Assembly: GCA_963675135.1 (NCBI GenBank)
Contig: OY776121.1
Location: 76,096,875-76,160,874 of the forward strand
DNA length: 64,000 nucleotides
Direction: 5' to 3'
Origin: Galeopsis tetrahit
Lineage: Eukaryota; Streptophyta; Magnoliopsida; Lamiales; Lamiaceae
The position numbers were made by a program, and so were the translations under genes. Position 1 is the first letter of the stretch; each line of letters starts with the position of its first letter. The notes beneath the pieces were generated by a model that saw only the letters and a list, made by a program, of their open reading frames with translations, was not told the DNA's origin and did not search any database. Of this stretch, positions 21,758 to 32,012 are shown piece by piece.

Positions 21758-24712
21758 TTATTCAGGACATAAAATCACAAGATTAACAGCAGCAGCCATA
21801 GACAACACATCTTCCCAGAAGATTCTATCTACGTTCATCATGAAATCATCAAAGTCAGCATACTCTGCTTCTTTGCTAGCATGATCACCAAATTTCCTCA
21901 CAATGAAGTTAGTAATCTGCCATCTTATCTTTAATTCATTCCAGTGCTCTTCATTCTCAGGTAAAATCATGAAGTCAACATAGTTTTCATCTTTGAAATT
22001 TTCATCCAGTTTCTTTCCTTCAGCTTTCCTTAGAGCTTTTAACTTCCTTTTCAAGTTAGCAACTCTATTATCATATCTCTTGCTCAAGAACTCTACATCT
22101 TTGTTCTTTTTCTTCTTCAGCTCTGCTTCTTCTTTCCTTTTCTTTTCTTGTTCAGTAGATTGACTACTTCCAACAGCCAACTTACTTTTTGATCTAGTAA
22201 TCCTACCAGATTCTTCTTGTTCTTCATCATCACTAACAATCAATTTCCTTTTCTTCTTTCCTGATTCAGCAATTTCAATAACACCCTCAGCTTGGTGTTT
22301 CTGCTGTTTTCTGCTCTTGAGTTTTCCATTTAGGCTAGCAATTTCATCTCTAAGCTCATCTTGACTCACAACCAACTGAACTTGTTGTGTCTGAGTCCTT
22401 TCCATTAGCTTGCTTAACCTCTCTTCCCCCTTTTTGGCTTCATCCTGCCAAAGGCCTAGAGGAATGAGATGATCTTCCAGTTTCTTGTGAAGAGTAGCTG
22501 AAAGATTCTTTTCCTGCAATCTATGCAAATCATAGATTTTTGACAATGTATGATCAATCACTATTTCAAACATATTTTCAGAAGACAGTTTGTTAATCCT
22601 TTCAGTGGCTTCCTGAAACATTTTCACAGCAGCATCTAATTGAACCTTCAGTTCATCATTTTGCTTCTTCAAAGCATCAAAATGAGAATGATCTAGAGTG
22701 GCTGTTTGAGGAACAGGGCGAACGGTTTCCTTAACAATAGGATCTGAAACACCAACTTCATCAACAACTCTTGGTGTACTCTGAATTTCCTCAGCACAAA
22801 CATCTTGATCTTCCTCAATAACCTCAGTATTTTCAAGAACATCTGTGTCCTTAAAAACTTCAGTATCAGTAGACTCTTTATCATCATGAGCAATTCCTGT
22901 CAGCAGAATATCATCTAGCTCTTGATTATCACCAGGTACAACAGTGTGAGCTTGAGTCTCCATTTCCTCAGAAGATTTATGTTGCTGAATTCCAATATCA
23001 TCTTCTGAAATGTTCATATTCACCACATCCTCTGCTTCAGGATCAGCTTGATTCACATTCTTAACAAGATATGAGAAACCAGTTATCCTCTCTACAAGTT
23101 GAACTATAGATTCTGTAGTGAACAATTCAGTAACTGAATTAACTCCAGCTGTAATTTTCTGTTCTTGTTCCCACTCATCAAAGACTTTGGAACCACCCAT
23201 ACCTTCCATAACTGCTAGAGTCTCTTTCAGATCACATTTCTTAAGATAGATCCAAGTGCCTATCCTAAGTAGTCTTTCAAACTCAACAGAGCTCTCATCC
23301 AGACCAGGAAACAGCTTCAACAAAGCTATCCTTATATCAACTCTTATTCTATCTTCTTTATCACATATAGAATAATCCATCAAATCAGCAGGTTTAGGGG
23401 TTATAAAATCAGTTTCAGATGAGGATGAAATATCAATGGGTTCAGAAGAAGGTTTAAATCCATGTTCAGTAGAGTGTACATGAATCGGGCTTGGAGATTT
23501 ATGAGGAGATGTCACTTGTTCTGGTTCATGAAAGGAAGTGGTCTGATGTAAAGGAGAATAGTGAACAGACTCACCAGAAAGGGTAGGTTGATTATCAAGG
23601 GGTTGAACAGAAATAAATTCAGAGTTAGAAGGAGATGGGGTAGCAAGAATGGTTTTTCGTCTCTTACTAGAACCAGCAATATCTACACCCTTGGTTCGTT
23701 TAAATCTACCAATGAAGCTTGAATCACTTACCTCTTCTTCTAGAGATTGATTCTCAGCAGACTCTGACTGTTCTGATGCACTTAAAAATGCCTTCCTAAC
23801 TCCTCTTGCTCTGGGTCTGGTCGGATCATTTCTTGCTTTTGATCGAATTTCAGGAGTTTCATCATCTGTTCTATACATAGAACCTCCAGATTCCTGTTGT
23901 TGAGTTTCAGGAGCTTGTTGAGATTGCTCAAATTCCAACGACTCCTTCCTGAGTAGAAACTTATTCGGATGAAACCTCTTGGGAGAGCTCCAATTTGACT
24001 TTCTCTCAGCCAAGGTGGGTAGCAGTATGCTAAGCTTGTTTCCAAATCCAAGTTTTGACTTGAGAGAGAACTCCTCTGACTCTCTATCAAACAAGATCTT
24101 TTCTTTTTCACCCAGAAGTCTTTCAAGGAAGAATCCTTGCCAATCACCATCGACACGATCTATTATTGCAGCCATAACACGAATTTTCAAATTTGTGAGG
24201 GCGTCTTGACTGTAGTGTTGCCCTAACAAACATTTTCCTGCAATATCCATCAAGAATTTCATTCCAGAGGATGGAAGAATTGCCTTCTTGAGATTGTGGA
24301 GGGATTTTGGCTCAACACCCGTCCATTTTCCAACACATTCCTTCTCTCGTCCTTCCATATAGCTTAAAATATGAACTGGGCCTTCAGGTAGGTCAAAAAC
24401 AAGACCTAAGATTTCTCTCGTAATCGTAACCCTATGACCAGAAAGCATCGAGTGCACACTGTTCTGATCACCGTCGATTTGAAGAAAGAATTCAATTGCC
24501 TCCGGTTCGAACACCTTTTCGGGAAATGATTCCAAGAATTTTCGCAGTCCGCATTCCTCGCAGAAGGTGAGAATTGCTTGATTCTCAGCATTTTGAGGTC
24601 CAGCAAAGTAAACTGCGTTTTCAACGAAGATGCCTTTCCTTCTTTGCCATTTCGTTACATCAAACGTACCTATTACCTGTTTATCTTGATCAATGATGTT
24701 AACAATCGCCAT
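21758..24712 (-). CDS. third ORF of element C, envelope position, putative plant transposon-protein-like
   Basis: 984 aa from ATG 24712 (MAIVNIIDQDKQ). Residues about 50-190 form an ordered domain with CGLRKF (54-59), EFF (74-76) and IRVMAAIID (177-185). It resembles the N-terminal domain called 'putative plant transposon protein' in plant genomes (recognition by style, not searched). A long serine-, proline- and acid-rich linker follows (about 250-680), then heptad-like coiled coil (about 690-900) with the basic patch KKKRK, and an aromatic C-terminal domain. No signal peptide or hydrophobic membrane span is visible, so 'envelope' is only positional. It lies downstream of pol after a 1.27-kb spacer; how it is expressed is unclear. 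The D protein at 41966 shares all three motifs. Confidence 0.7.
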   Translation of the reverse strand: MAIVNIIDQDKQVIGTFDVTKWQRRKGIFVENAVYFAGPQNAENQAILTFCEECGLRKFLESFPEKVFEPEAIEFFLQIDGDQNSVHSMLSGHRVTITREILGLVFDLPEGPVHILSYMEGREKECVGKWTGVEPKSLHNLKKAILPSSGMKFLMDIAGKCLLGQHYSQDALTNLKIRVMAAIIDRVDGDWQGFFLERLLGEKEKILFDRESEEFSLKSKLGFGNKLSILLPTLAERKSNWSSPKRFHPNKFLLRKESLEFEQSQQAPETQQQESGGSMYRTDDETPEIRSKARNDPTRPRARGVRKAFLSASEQSESAENQSLEEEVSDSSFIGRFKRTKGVDIAGSSKRRKTILATPSPSNSEFISVQPLDNQPTLSGESVHYSPLHQTTSFHEPEQVTSPHKSPSPIHVHSTEHGFKPSSEPIDISSSSETDFITPKPADLMDYSICDKEDRIRVDIRIALLKLFPGLDESSVEFERLLRIGTWIYLKKCDLKETLAVMEGMGGSKVFDEWEQEQKITAGVNSVTELFTTESIVQLVERITGFSYLVKNVNQADPEAEDVVNMNISEDDIGIQQHKSSEEMETQAHTVVPGDNQELDDILLTGIAHDDKESTDTEVFKDTDVLENTEVIEEDQDVCAEEIQSTPRVVDEVGVSDPIVKETVRPVPQTATLDHSHFDALKKQNDELKVQLDAAVKMFQEATERINKLSSENMFEIVIDHTLSKIYDLHRLQEKNLSATLHKKLEDHLIPLGLWQDEAKKGEERLSKLMERTQTQQVQLVVSQDELRDEIASLNGKLKSRKQQKHQAEGVIEIAESGKKKRKLIVSDDEEQEESGRITRSKSKLAVGSSQSTEQEKKRKEEAELKKKKNKDVEFLSKRYDNRVANLKRKLKALRKAEGKKLDENFKDENYVDFMILPENEEHWNELKIRWQITNFIVRKFGDHASKEAEYADFDDFMMNVDRIFWEDVLSMAAAVNLVILCPE

Positions 24713-25985
24713 TATAGGTATGTAAGCAATTGAATGTAGAAGAGTTTGAGAGTAAGATGATTGAATTTTCTTTAGTTCGTATTTCCAGATATGTAAAGTA
24801 AAGAAGTTGAAGTGATGAAGTTCGTGGGTTTATTGAATACAAAATCAATCTAGGGCTTGGATTGAATCATTTTTGTGAGTTTAATGGTTTAGATCGAATC
24901 TTGAGATTCGTGATTAAAAAAAACTGTTCAAATTCTAAAACTCATTCTGAAACTTGGAGCCAAATTGTATTTAATAAATGCACCATACAACTTAGGTTAA
25001 AGATAGAGGAGTGTACTAATCTTCTCTATTAGTAATCTAAAGTTGAACAATTTTTGACTTAGAGTATTCTAAACCAAAAGACTGTTCTGATGCAAATCAG
25101 CACAGTGGTTTCCAAAACTTTTTCACTTCATTTCCTTACTTATATTTAAAGAAAATTTCACTTATCTGGATCAGCTGAGTACTGTGATCAGCTGAGTGAA
25201 CTTTTTAGAAATCAGATCAGTAGATGAATCAGCACAGTAGATTTCAGATCAGTAGATGGGTCAGCACAGTAATCCTCAGATCAGTACCCAAATTTCCTGA
25301 TTTCACCTTTTTGATATCAGCACAGTGATCCTCAGATCAGTACTGTGTCAGATCAGTAGATTTCTGTAGACAAATTAGTAGTAACCAAATCTTTCTGTAG
25401 ACAGATTAGTCAGTAATCAGATTAGTTCTGTAGAATAACTGAATTGTAATCAGATCAGTTCTGTAGACAAAGAAGCTTTGTAATCAGTACAGTTCTGTAG
25501 ACAAGTCAATTTATTAATCAGAATATCTGTAGACTGCTATAGTCTGTAATCAGATCAGATTAGTAGACTTTTCAAATCTGTAATCAGATCAGTTCCCCCT
25601 TCAATGGAGAATTCCTCTTCTGTGCCTTGTTTCACCTTGGTAGAAGTGTTAGTTTATGAGATATAAGTGTAAAACAGTACAGATTAGTATCAATATGTTT
25701 AATTAAGTGATCACATCAAGGTTTTTGCTAAAGTGACTTAGTGTTCTGAGTCAACAAAAGGATCTTTAAGAAATCACAGATTCCCCCTTAATGTGTGTTC
25801 TCAGTGTCCCTCAGCTTTACCAGCTTCCTCATCGGGATTAAGGTCACTTTAGTAACCTTGTTACCTGTTTTAGTGATCTGACATTGGATTGTCTCTTCTG
25901 ACTTTTGAGTTTTGATGTACTGCTCTTACTTTCTGCTTTATCTTCCTCTTGATATAAGATCAGTACCTGAAATGTTAGCACAGTT
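24713..25985 (-). repeat. element C pol-to-third-ORF spacer with GATCAG and TCTGTAGAC repeats
   Basis: Non-coding. Between about 25150 and 25600 it holds roughly ten copies of (T)CAGATCAGTA-type phrases and about six of TCTGTAGACA, in no strict period. Similar GATCAG repeats fill the C LTR. The spacer could hold a promoter or splice site for the third ORF, but I see no firm TATA. Confidence 0.65.
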
Positions 25986-28900
25986 CTATATACAAACAGA
26001 ATCCATATCTATCAATCCTAAACTAATGCACAATTCTCTGAATCTCACTTCAGCCAATGGTTTTGTAAAAATGTCAGCTCTTTGAATATCAGTATGAATC
26101 TTTTCCATTCTAATATTCTTCTTTTCAACATGATCCCTAATAAAATGATGCCTAATATCAACATGTTTGCATCTAGTATGTAGAACGGGATTTTGAGTGA
26201 TGGCAATGGCACTATTACTGTCACAATATATAGGTACATTAGATTCTACAACATTGTAGTCTCTGAGTTGTTGTATTAGCCAAAGAAGCTGACTACAACA
26301 ACTACCTGCAGCCATATATTCTGCTTCAGTAGTAGAAGTTGCCACACTTGTTTGTTTCTTTGAAAACCATGAAATGAGCTTAGTTCCTAAGAATTGACAT
26401 GAACCTGAAGTAGATTTTCTATCTATTTTGCAACCTCCAAAGTCCGAGTCTGAATAACCACTTAAAGATATATCATCATCTGCAGGATACCATAATCCTC
26501 GATTAATGGTCCCCTTTAGATATTTCAATATCCTTTTAGCAGCTTCCAGATGACTTTCCTTGGGGTTTGCTTGAAATCTTGCACATACTCCAACAGAAAA
26601 AGCAATATCAGGTCTGCTGGCAGTTAGATAGAGTAAAGAGCCAATTAAAGCACGATAGTGAGGTTGGTCAGAAGACTTACCTCCTTCATCAGGATCCATT
26701 CTGTATGTAGGTTGCATGGGCACACCAACTGTCTTACAGGTTTTAATACCAAACTTATCTAGCAAATTCTTAGTGTATTTTGCTTGATTTATAAAGATAC
26801 CTTCTGAAGTTTGTTTTACTTGAAGACCAAGAAAATATGTCATTTCTCCCATCATAGACATTTTAAATTTACTTTGCATGAGTGTAGAAAAGCTTTCACT
26901 CAAGGTTTTGTTGGGTGATCCAAAAATAATATCATCCACATAAATTTGAACAAGTAATATATCATTACCTTCTTGTCTTCTAAACAAAGTTCTATCAACT
27001 TTGCCTTTTGTAAAACCATTTTCCAGTAAGAATAAAGAAAGAGTATCATACCAGGCTCTTGGGGCTTGTTTTAATCCATAGAGTGCTTTCTTTAACCTGT
27101 ATACTTGGTGACTATTCACTTCAAAACCAGGTGGTTGTTCTACATAAACTTCTTCAGCAAGTATACCATTCAAAAATGCACTTTTCACATCCATTTGATA
27201 CACAGTAAATTTCATATGTGCAGCATAAGCAAGGAACAATCTTATAGCTTCTAGTCTAGCTACAGGGGCAAAAGTTTCATCATAATCAATACCCTCAGCT
27301 TGAGAGTAGCCCTGAGCAACTAATCTAGCTTTATTTCTAACTACAAGATCATTTTCATCCCTTTTGTTCTTGAAAATCCACTTAGTGCCTACAACATTAT
27401 GATTACTAGGTCTATCAACAAGTTCCCAGACTTCATTTCTAGTGAACTGATTAAGTTCTTCCTGCATGGATACAATCCAGTTACTATCACTTAAAGCTTC
27501 AATCACAGTTTTAGGCTCAATAGATGATAGAAAACAACACCAGCAAAATAAAGACTTACTAGGTTCTTCCTTTGAATCAAACAATTGCTTTCTAGTTTTA
27601 ACACCTATACTAGAATCACCTAGAATCAGATCAGTAGAATGAGCAGACTTCCATGTCCTTCTATTCTTAACCGTATCATCATTTACATCATGCAATTTAT
27701 CATGCAGATCAGTATCATTTATATCAGCAGTTTTGTTCATAGGGGAGCAGTCATTCAATTCTTTTATTTCAGAAGTTTTGGATGACTCACCTTTGTCTTT
27801 TACCTTTTCTTTATCAGAATCTTGATCTAGAACTTTCAGGAAAGGATTATATGCTTGTACAGATTCATATATTCCTGTATCATCATCTTCATTGTTGATC
27901 TGAAGCTGTAGTTTGTCAACTTTCTTACTGAGCTGATGATCAGCAGAGTCCTGTACATTCTCATCAAAGACAACATGGGGTGTTTCTTCTACACATAGGG
28001 TAGAGTAATTAAACACTCTAAATGCTTTGCTTACAGAAGAGTATCCTAAGAATATCCCTTCATCAGCTTTTGCATCAAAAGCATTTAATTTACTTTTGCC
28101 ATTGTTATGTATGAAACACTTACAACCAAAAATATGAAAATAAGAAACTCTTGGTTTTCTACCTTTCCATACCTCATAAGGTGTTTTACCATGCACCTTA
28201 TTAAGAGCACTTCGATTTTGAGAGTGGCAAGCTGTGTTAATAGCTTCTGCCCAAAATTTCTGAGGTGTGTTGAATTCTGCAATCATGGCTCTGCAAGCTT
28301 CTTTTAGTGTTCTGTTTCTCCTTTCTGCAACACCATTTTGTTGAGGGGTTCTGGCTGCACTTGTCAAATGCTGTATGCCAGACTTAGAACAGTAGTCAGA
28401 AATGTAACAATTAATAAATTCAGTCCCCTTGTCACTCCTAATCTTGACAATGGGATGACCTTTTTCAACCTGCAATTTCTTCAATAGATCTGGAAGTAGT
28501 GTTTGTGTATCACTCTTTTTGTGTAGAAAGACTACCCAAGTGAACTTAGAGTAATCATCTACAACAACTAGAGTATACCTTCTTCCATTCAATGTAGGAG
28601 GATTGATAGGACCATGAAGATCCATATGCAAGAGTTCTAAAACTCTGCTTGTTGAAAGAGTTGGAATGGACTTAAATGAAACCTTTACCTGTTTACCTTT
28701 TTGGCAGGAATCACATACTTGTGATTTGGAATAGATTTCATTAGGAATGCCCTCAACAAGATGTTCTCTAGCAATCTTGTTGATTATCTTAAAGTTTAGA
28801 TGGCAGAGGCGTTTATGCCAGAGCCAACTGTTTTCTTTAGGACTCTTAGTAATAAGACAGGCATTCTTAGGACAACTATTCCAATTCACAATGTATATAC

Positions 28901-29261
28901 TTCCTTGTCTTGTGCCAACAAGTAGAACATTGTGAGTCCTTTTATCAATTATTTCACATTTTCTGGTCTTGAACTGAACCTTGTATCCCCTGTCACAAAA
29001 TTGAGATACAGATAACAAATTATACTTCAAACCTTCAACATAGGATACATCTTGGATTTCAACATCTCCATTTTTTATGAATCCAAATCCTTTTGTGATT
29101 GCTATTGAGCTATCACCAAAGATGACTTTTGGTCCTTCCTTCTCATGATAGTCAGTAAGTAAGGCCTTGGTACCAGTCATGTGGTGTGAACACCCACTGT
29201 CTATGTACCAGGTCTCACCAACTGAACCACCTTTCTTGTATAAGTCCAGTCGATCCTGCAA
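25986..29261 (-). CDS. element C pol: protease, integrase, RT, RNase H
   Basis: 1091 codons, uninterrupted. Protease YIDSGCSHHMTG (D at residue 21); GAG-pre-integrase HKRLCHLN...CDSC; integrase acids in LLHMDLHGP, RSDKGTEF and NGVAERRNRT; RT with QMDVKSAFLNG, YGLKQAPRAWY and the catalytic IYVDDIIFGS; RNase H with SDSDFGGCKIDRKSTSG, STTEAEYMAA and HVDIRHHFIRDH. The frame opens at a TTG within TTGCAGG, not at ATG, and is offset by two bases from the gag frame, so pol must be made by frameshift, splicing or another route. All catalytic residues I can see are intact; this is the most complete polymerase in the window. Confidence 0.92.
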   Translation of the reverse strand: MQDRLDLYKKGGSVGETWYIDSGCSHHMTGTKALLTDYHEKEGPKVIFGDSSIAITKGFGFIKNGDVEIQDVSYVEGLKYNLLSVSQFCDRGYKVQFKTRKCEIIDKRTHNVLLVGTRQGSIYIVNWNSCPKNACLITKSPKENSWLWHKRLCHLNFKIINKIAREHLVEGIPNEIYSKSQVCDSCQKGKQVKVSFKSIPTLSTSRVLELLHMDLHGPINPPTLNGRRYTLVVVDDYSKFTWVVFLHKKSDTQTLLPDLLKKLQVEKGHPIVKIRSDKGTEFINCYISDYCSKSGIQHLTSAARTPQQNGVAERRNRTLKEACRAMIAEFNTPQKFWAEAINTACHSQNRSALNKVHGKTPYEVWKGRKPRVSYFHIFGCKCFIHNNGKSKLNAFDAKADEGIFLGYSSVSKAFRVFNYSTLCVEETPHVVFDENVQDSADHQLSKKVDKLQLQINNEDDDTGIYESVQAYNPFLKVLDQDSDKEKVKDKGESSKTSEIKELNDCSPMNKTADINDTDLHDKLHDVNDDTVKNRRTWKSAHSTDLILGDSSIGVKTRKQLFDSKEEPSKSLFCWCCFLSSIEPKTVIEALSDSNWIVSMQEELNQFTRNEVWELVDRPSNHNVVGTKWIFKNKRDENDLVVRNKARLVAQGYSQAEGIDYDETFAPVARLEAIRLFLAYAAHMKFTVYQMDVKSAFLNGILAEEVYVEQPPGFEVNSHQVYRLKKALYGLKQAPRAWYDTLSLFLLENGFTKGKVDRTLFRRQEGNDILLVQIYVDDIIFGSPNKTLSESFSTLMQSKFKMSMMGEMTYFLGLQVKQTSEGIFINQAKYTKNLLDKFGIKTCKTVGVPMQPTYRMDPDEGGKSSDQPHYRALIGSLLYLTASRPDIAFSVGVCARFQANPKESHLEAAKRILKYLKGTINRGLWYPADDDISLSGYSDSDFGGCKIDRKSTSGSCQFLGTKLISWFSKKQTSVATSTTEAEYMAAGSCCSQLLWLIQQLRDYNVVESNVPIYCDSNSAIAITQNPVLHTRCKHVDIRHHFIRDHVEKKNIRMEKIHTDIQRADIFTKPLAEVRFRELCISLGLIDMDSVCI

Positions 29262-29293
29262 AGTAGTGATCTTAATAACTTAGGTACCCTTGT

Positions 29294-31849
29294 TTATTGG
29301 GGTCCTTGGGGGTTAGTAGTGAGAGGTACCCAAATGAACATTGAGGATTTGAATAAGTGGGACCTCTTCAGTTTCCTTCCAAATTTATCACAGAACAGTA
29401 CTTTATTAACCAGTTCAGAATTATCAGCAGACTTAGGATCTATTTTTCTGAGATAGCCTTTCCTTGGTTCTATCCCTTTTTCAGTAAGATCAGTATGTCT
29501 GTAATAGTTTGAATATGGTCTAAAAGCATGTGGACCATAAGGCTTATAAATTTGCTTTGGTCTCTTCTCTCCATAGATATCATAAGATAAATGAGGAGGA
29601 TAAAGAACAGGTTTGTTATGATAATGAGGCACAAATCTCCTAGGTTTAGTTGAATACAGCTGAGACTGCCTTATAAAAGGAGGTCTAGGCTGTTCCCAAC
29701 TTGCCTGTGCTTGTCTTGACCTACTGTTCTGAGTTTGTCTCTTCTGATTCCAGGACTGATCTGATCTGGTCAGAGGAGTATAACTCTTCTGGTATGGTCT
29801 TGACTGTACTGGCCTTAATACATTCTTCATTTTACCATTCTTGGTAGTAGGAGGGATGTATTTAGACTGTACTTTGAGTTTTGGATCATCATCATAAGTC
29901 ATAGGTTCTTTTCCTTTATCCAGTTGCAAAGAACTTGTACTAGCTCCATTAGTGTTCTTAAATTCTGAAGTAGATGGACTAGGCAGATCAGTACCTATTC
30001 CTCTTTTATCATTTGGAGCTCTATATCTGTCTGAGATTGTTTGATTAATCTTAGTAGAGTTAATCATCCCAGATAGCTTTCGATCTAGGCTCACTACTTC
30101 AGATTCTAAGAATCTATTGCGCTCTTCAAGTTTTTCACATTTAATCTTTAAATCATTGAATTCATTAGTCTATTTGGCTTGAGTTTTAAGCATACCCTGA
30201 TATAGTTTGTCAATGGATGCATACTTTTCTTGGAGTTGAGACAACTCTTCTGATAGCCTTGCATTTATGACAACTATATTAGGATCTACTTTTGACTGAG
30301 CTTCTTTTAGCCTAATGATTTCTTGCTTTAAAGATATATTCTCATCACTAATTTCAATGAATGCTTTGTTAGCTTGTAGAAGGTCCTCTTCAGTCACTCC
30401 TTGGGAATGATGAAGACTACTTCCTACACTGCTAACAGCAGCATCACTTTCATTAGTGTCAGAATTGTCACAAGATTGAAATGAGTTAACAGATGATACC
30501 TCATCATTTATTTTGGCCATCATTGCCAGTCCATCATCTGCTATGAAGGCTTCATCTTCATTGCTAGAGGGGTAGTCAGATGAAGTCGATGGTAACTCTT
30601 CTGATTCCGAATCAGAGTCATTGTAAGCCACCATTGCCTTCTTACCCTTTGCATATTTTCGATCTCTTCTGGCTTTCCTTTCTTCTCGATCTTCAGAACT
30701 CAGATCAGGACATTCATAAGCATAATGCCCTGGCTTATCACAATTATAGCAAACAGGATTGTTAGAAGTTCTTTTAGGAGGAGAATGCTTTCTGTTCCTG
30801 TCATGCTTGTCAATTGAGTTCCTGTCTTTCTTATCAGAATACTTTCTGTCTCTCTTTTCAGATGAGTTCCTATCTCTCCTGTTTTCATTGGAGATCTCAT
30901 CCCTTCTTTCAGAAGAGTTTTGATCCCTTCTGTTCACAGAAGAGTCCCTGTTATTAGAACCCTTAGATTCCTTATAGAATCTTTTGTACCTGCCATACCT
31001 CTTGTTCAGTTTATCAAATCTTTTGATCATAAGGCTCATCTGATCTTTCAGACTTAGATCAGAACCATCTAGTTCATCTTTTATGCTTGAAGCCTTAGTC
31101 TTAGATGATCTAGACCCCTTTGAAGTAGAGGCTTTGAAAGCTATGTCTTTAGAGACATCCTTATCCTTATGAATCACAGTAATAGGATCTTCTTCATCTA
31201 ACTCAAACTCATGTGCCTTAAGTGTTTGGAACATAGTTTCTGCTGGCCAAGAATCAATGTCTTGTGTAGTTTTAATGATCATCTTGACCATTTTCCACCT
31301 TTCATCCAAGGCTTTCAAGATTCTCAAGTTAACTTCTCTGTCAGTATAAGTCTTTCCTAATACATCCAGATCATTCATAATTTTGGTAAAACGAGTATCC
31401 AACTCATCAATTGATTCTCCTGGCTTCATCTTAAATGATTCAAACTTTTGGACAGCAGTGGATAACTTGCTTTCTTTGATTAGAGTAGTACCTTCACAAA
31501 GAATAGCCAGTTTGTCCCACATCTGTTTTGCAGTCTTACATTTTAGTACTTTACCAAGATACTCATTTGGTAAGGTATGTAAAATGTAGTTCTTGGCAAG
31601 ACTGTCCAAATTGTTTTGTTTCATTTCTTCCGAAGTCAGTTCTGACCTTGGTTTGGGGACCAGTGCTCCAACTGGTTTAGATGGATCCAGAACAACAGTG
31701 TTTTCCACCATGATGACAATTGGTCCTTCAGTCACCACAGACACCATAAGATCATGGGTTGAGCTAAAGATGGCCTCCATCCTAAGCTTCCAGTAGTCAT
31801 AATCTGCAATCTTGAACTTAGGCAACTTGTTCACATTAGTGTCATCCAT
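29294..31849 (-). pseudogene. element C gag with one amber codon
   Basis: From ATG 31849 (MDDTNVNKLPKFKIADYDYW) about 850 codons long, interrupted by TAG at 30170-30172 (after ...MLKTQAK); the frame continues unchanged to TAA 29294-29296. UBN2/DUF4219-like capsid region (about 5-230), lysine- and arginine-rich stretch, zinc knuckle CYNCDKPGHYAYEC (about 366-379), serine/acid-rich region, coiled coil across the amber, basic proline/tyrosine-rich C-terminus. It could still work if the amber is read through; otherwise it yields a 559-aa capsid lacking the basic tail. Confidence 0.85.
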
Positions 31850-31998
31850 GTTTGTTTAGACAAATAGGATCAGTAGTATAGCAGATAGATTTCAAATATT
31901 CAGATAGTAACAAGTATCAAGAATTAACAGTAAGATCAGTAAAGATAACCTTCAAGATTTACAAGGTTTATCAAGAAACAGCAGTCCAGAGAACTACT

Positions 31999-32010
31999 GC
32001 TCTGATACCA
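31999..32010 (-). promoter_or_regulatory. primer binding site of element C
   Basis: Minus strand TGGTATCAGAGC, two bases inside the 5' LTR end. The leader to the gag ATG (31849) is about 150 bases. Confidence 0.9.
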
Positions 32011-32012
32011 CT

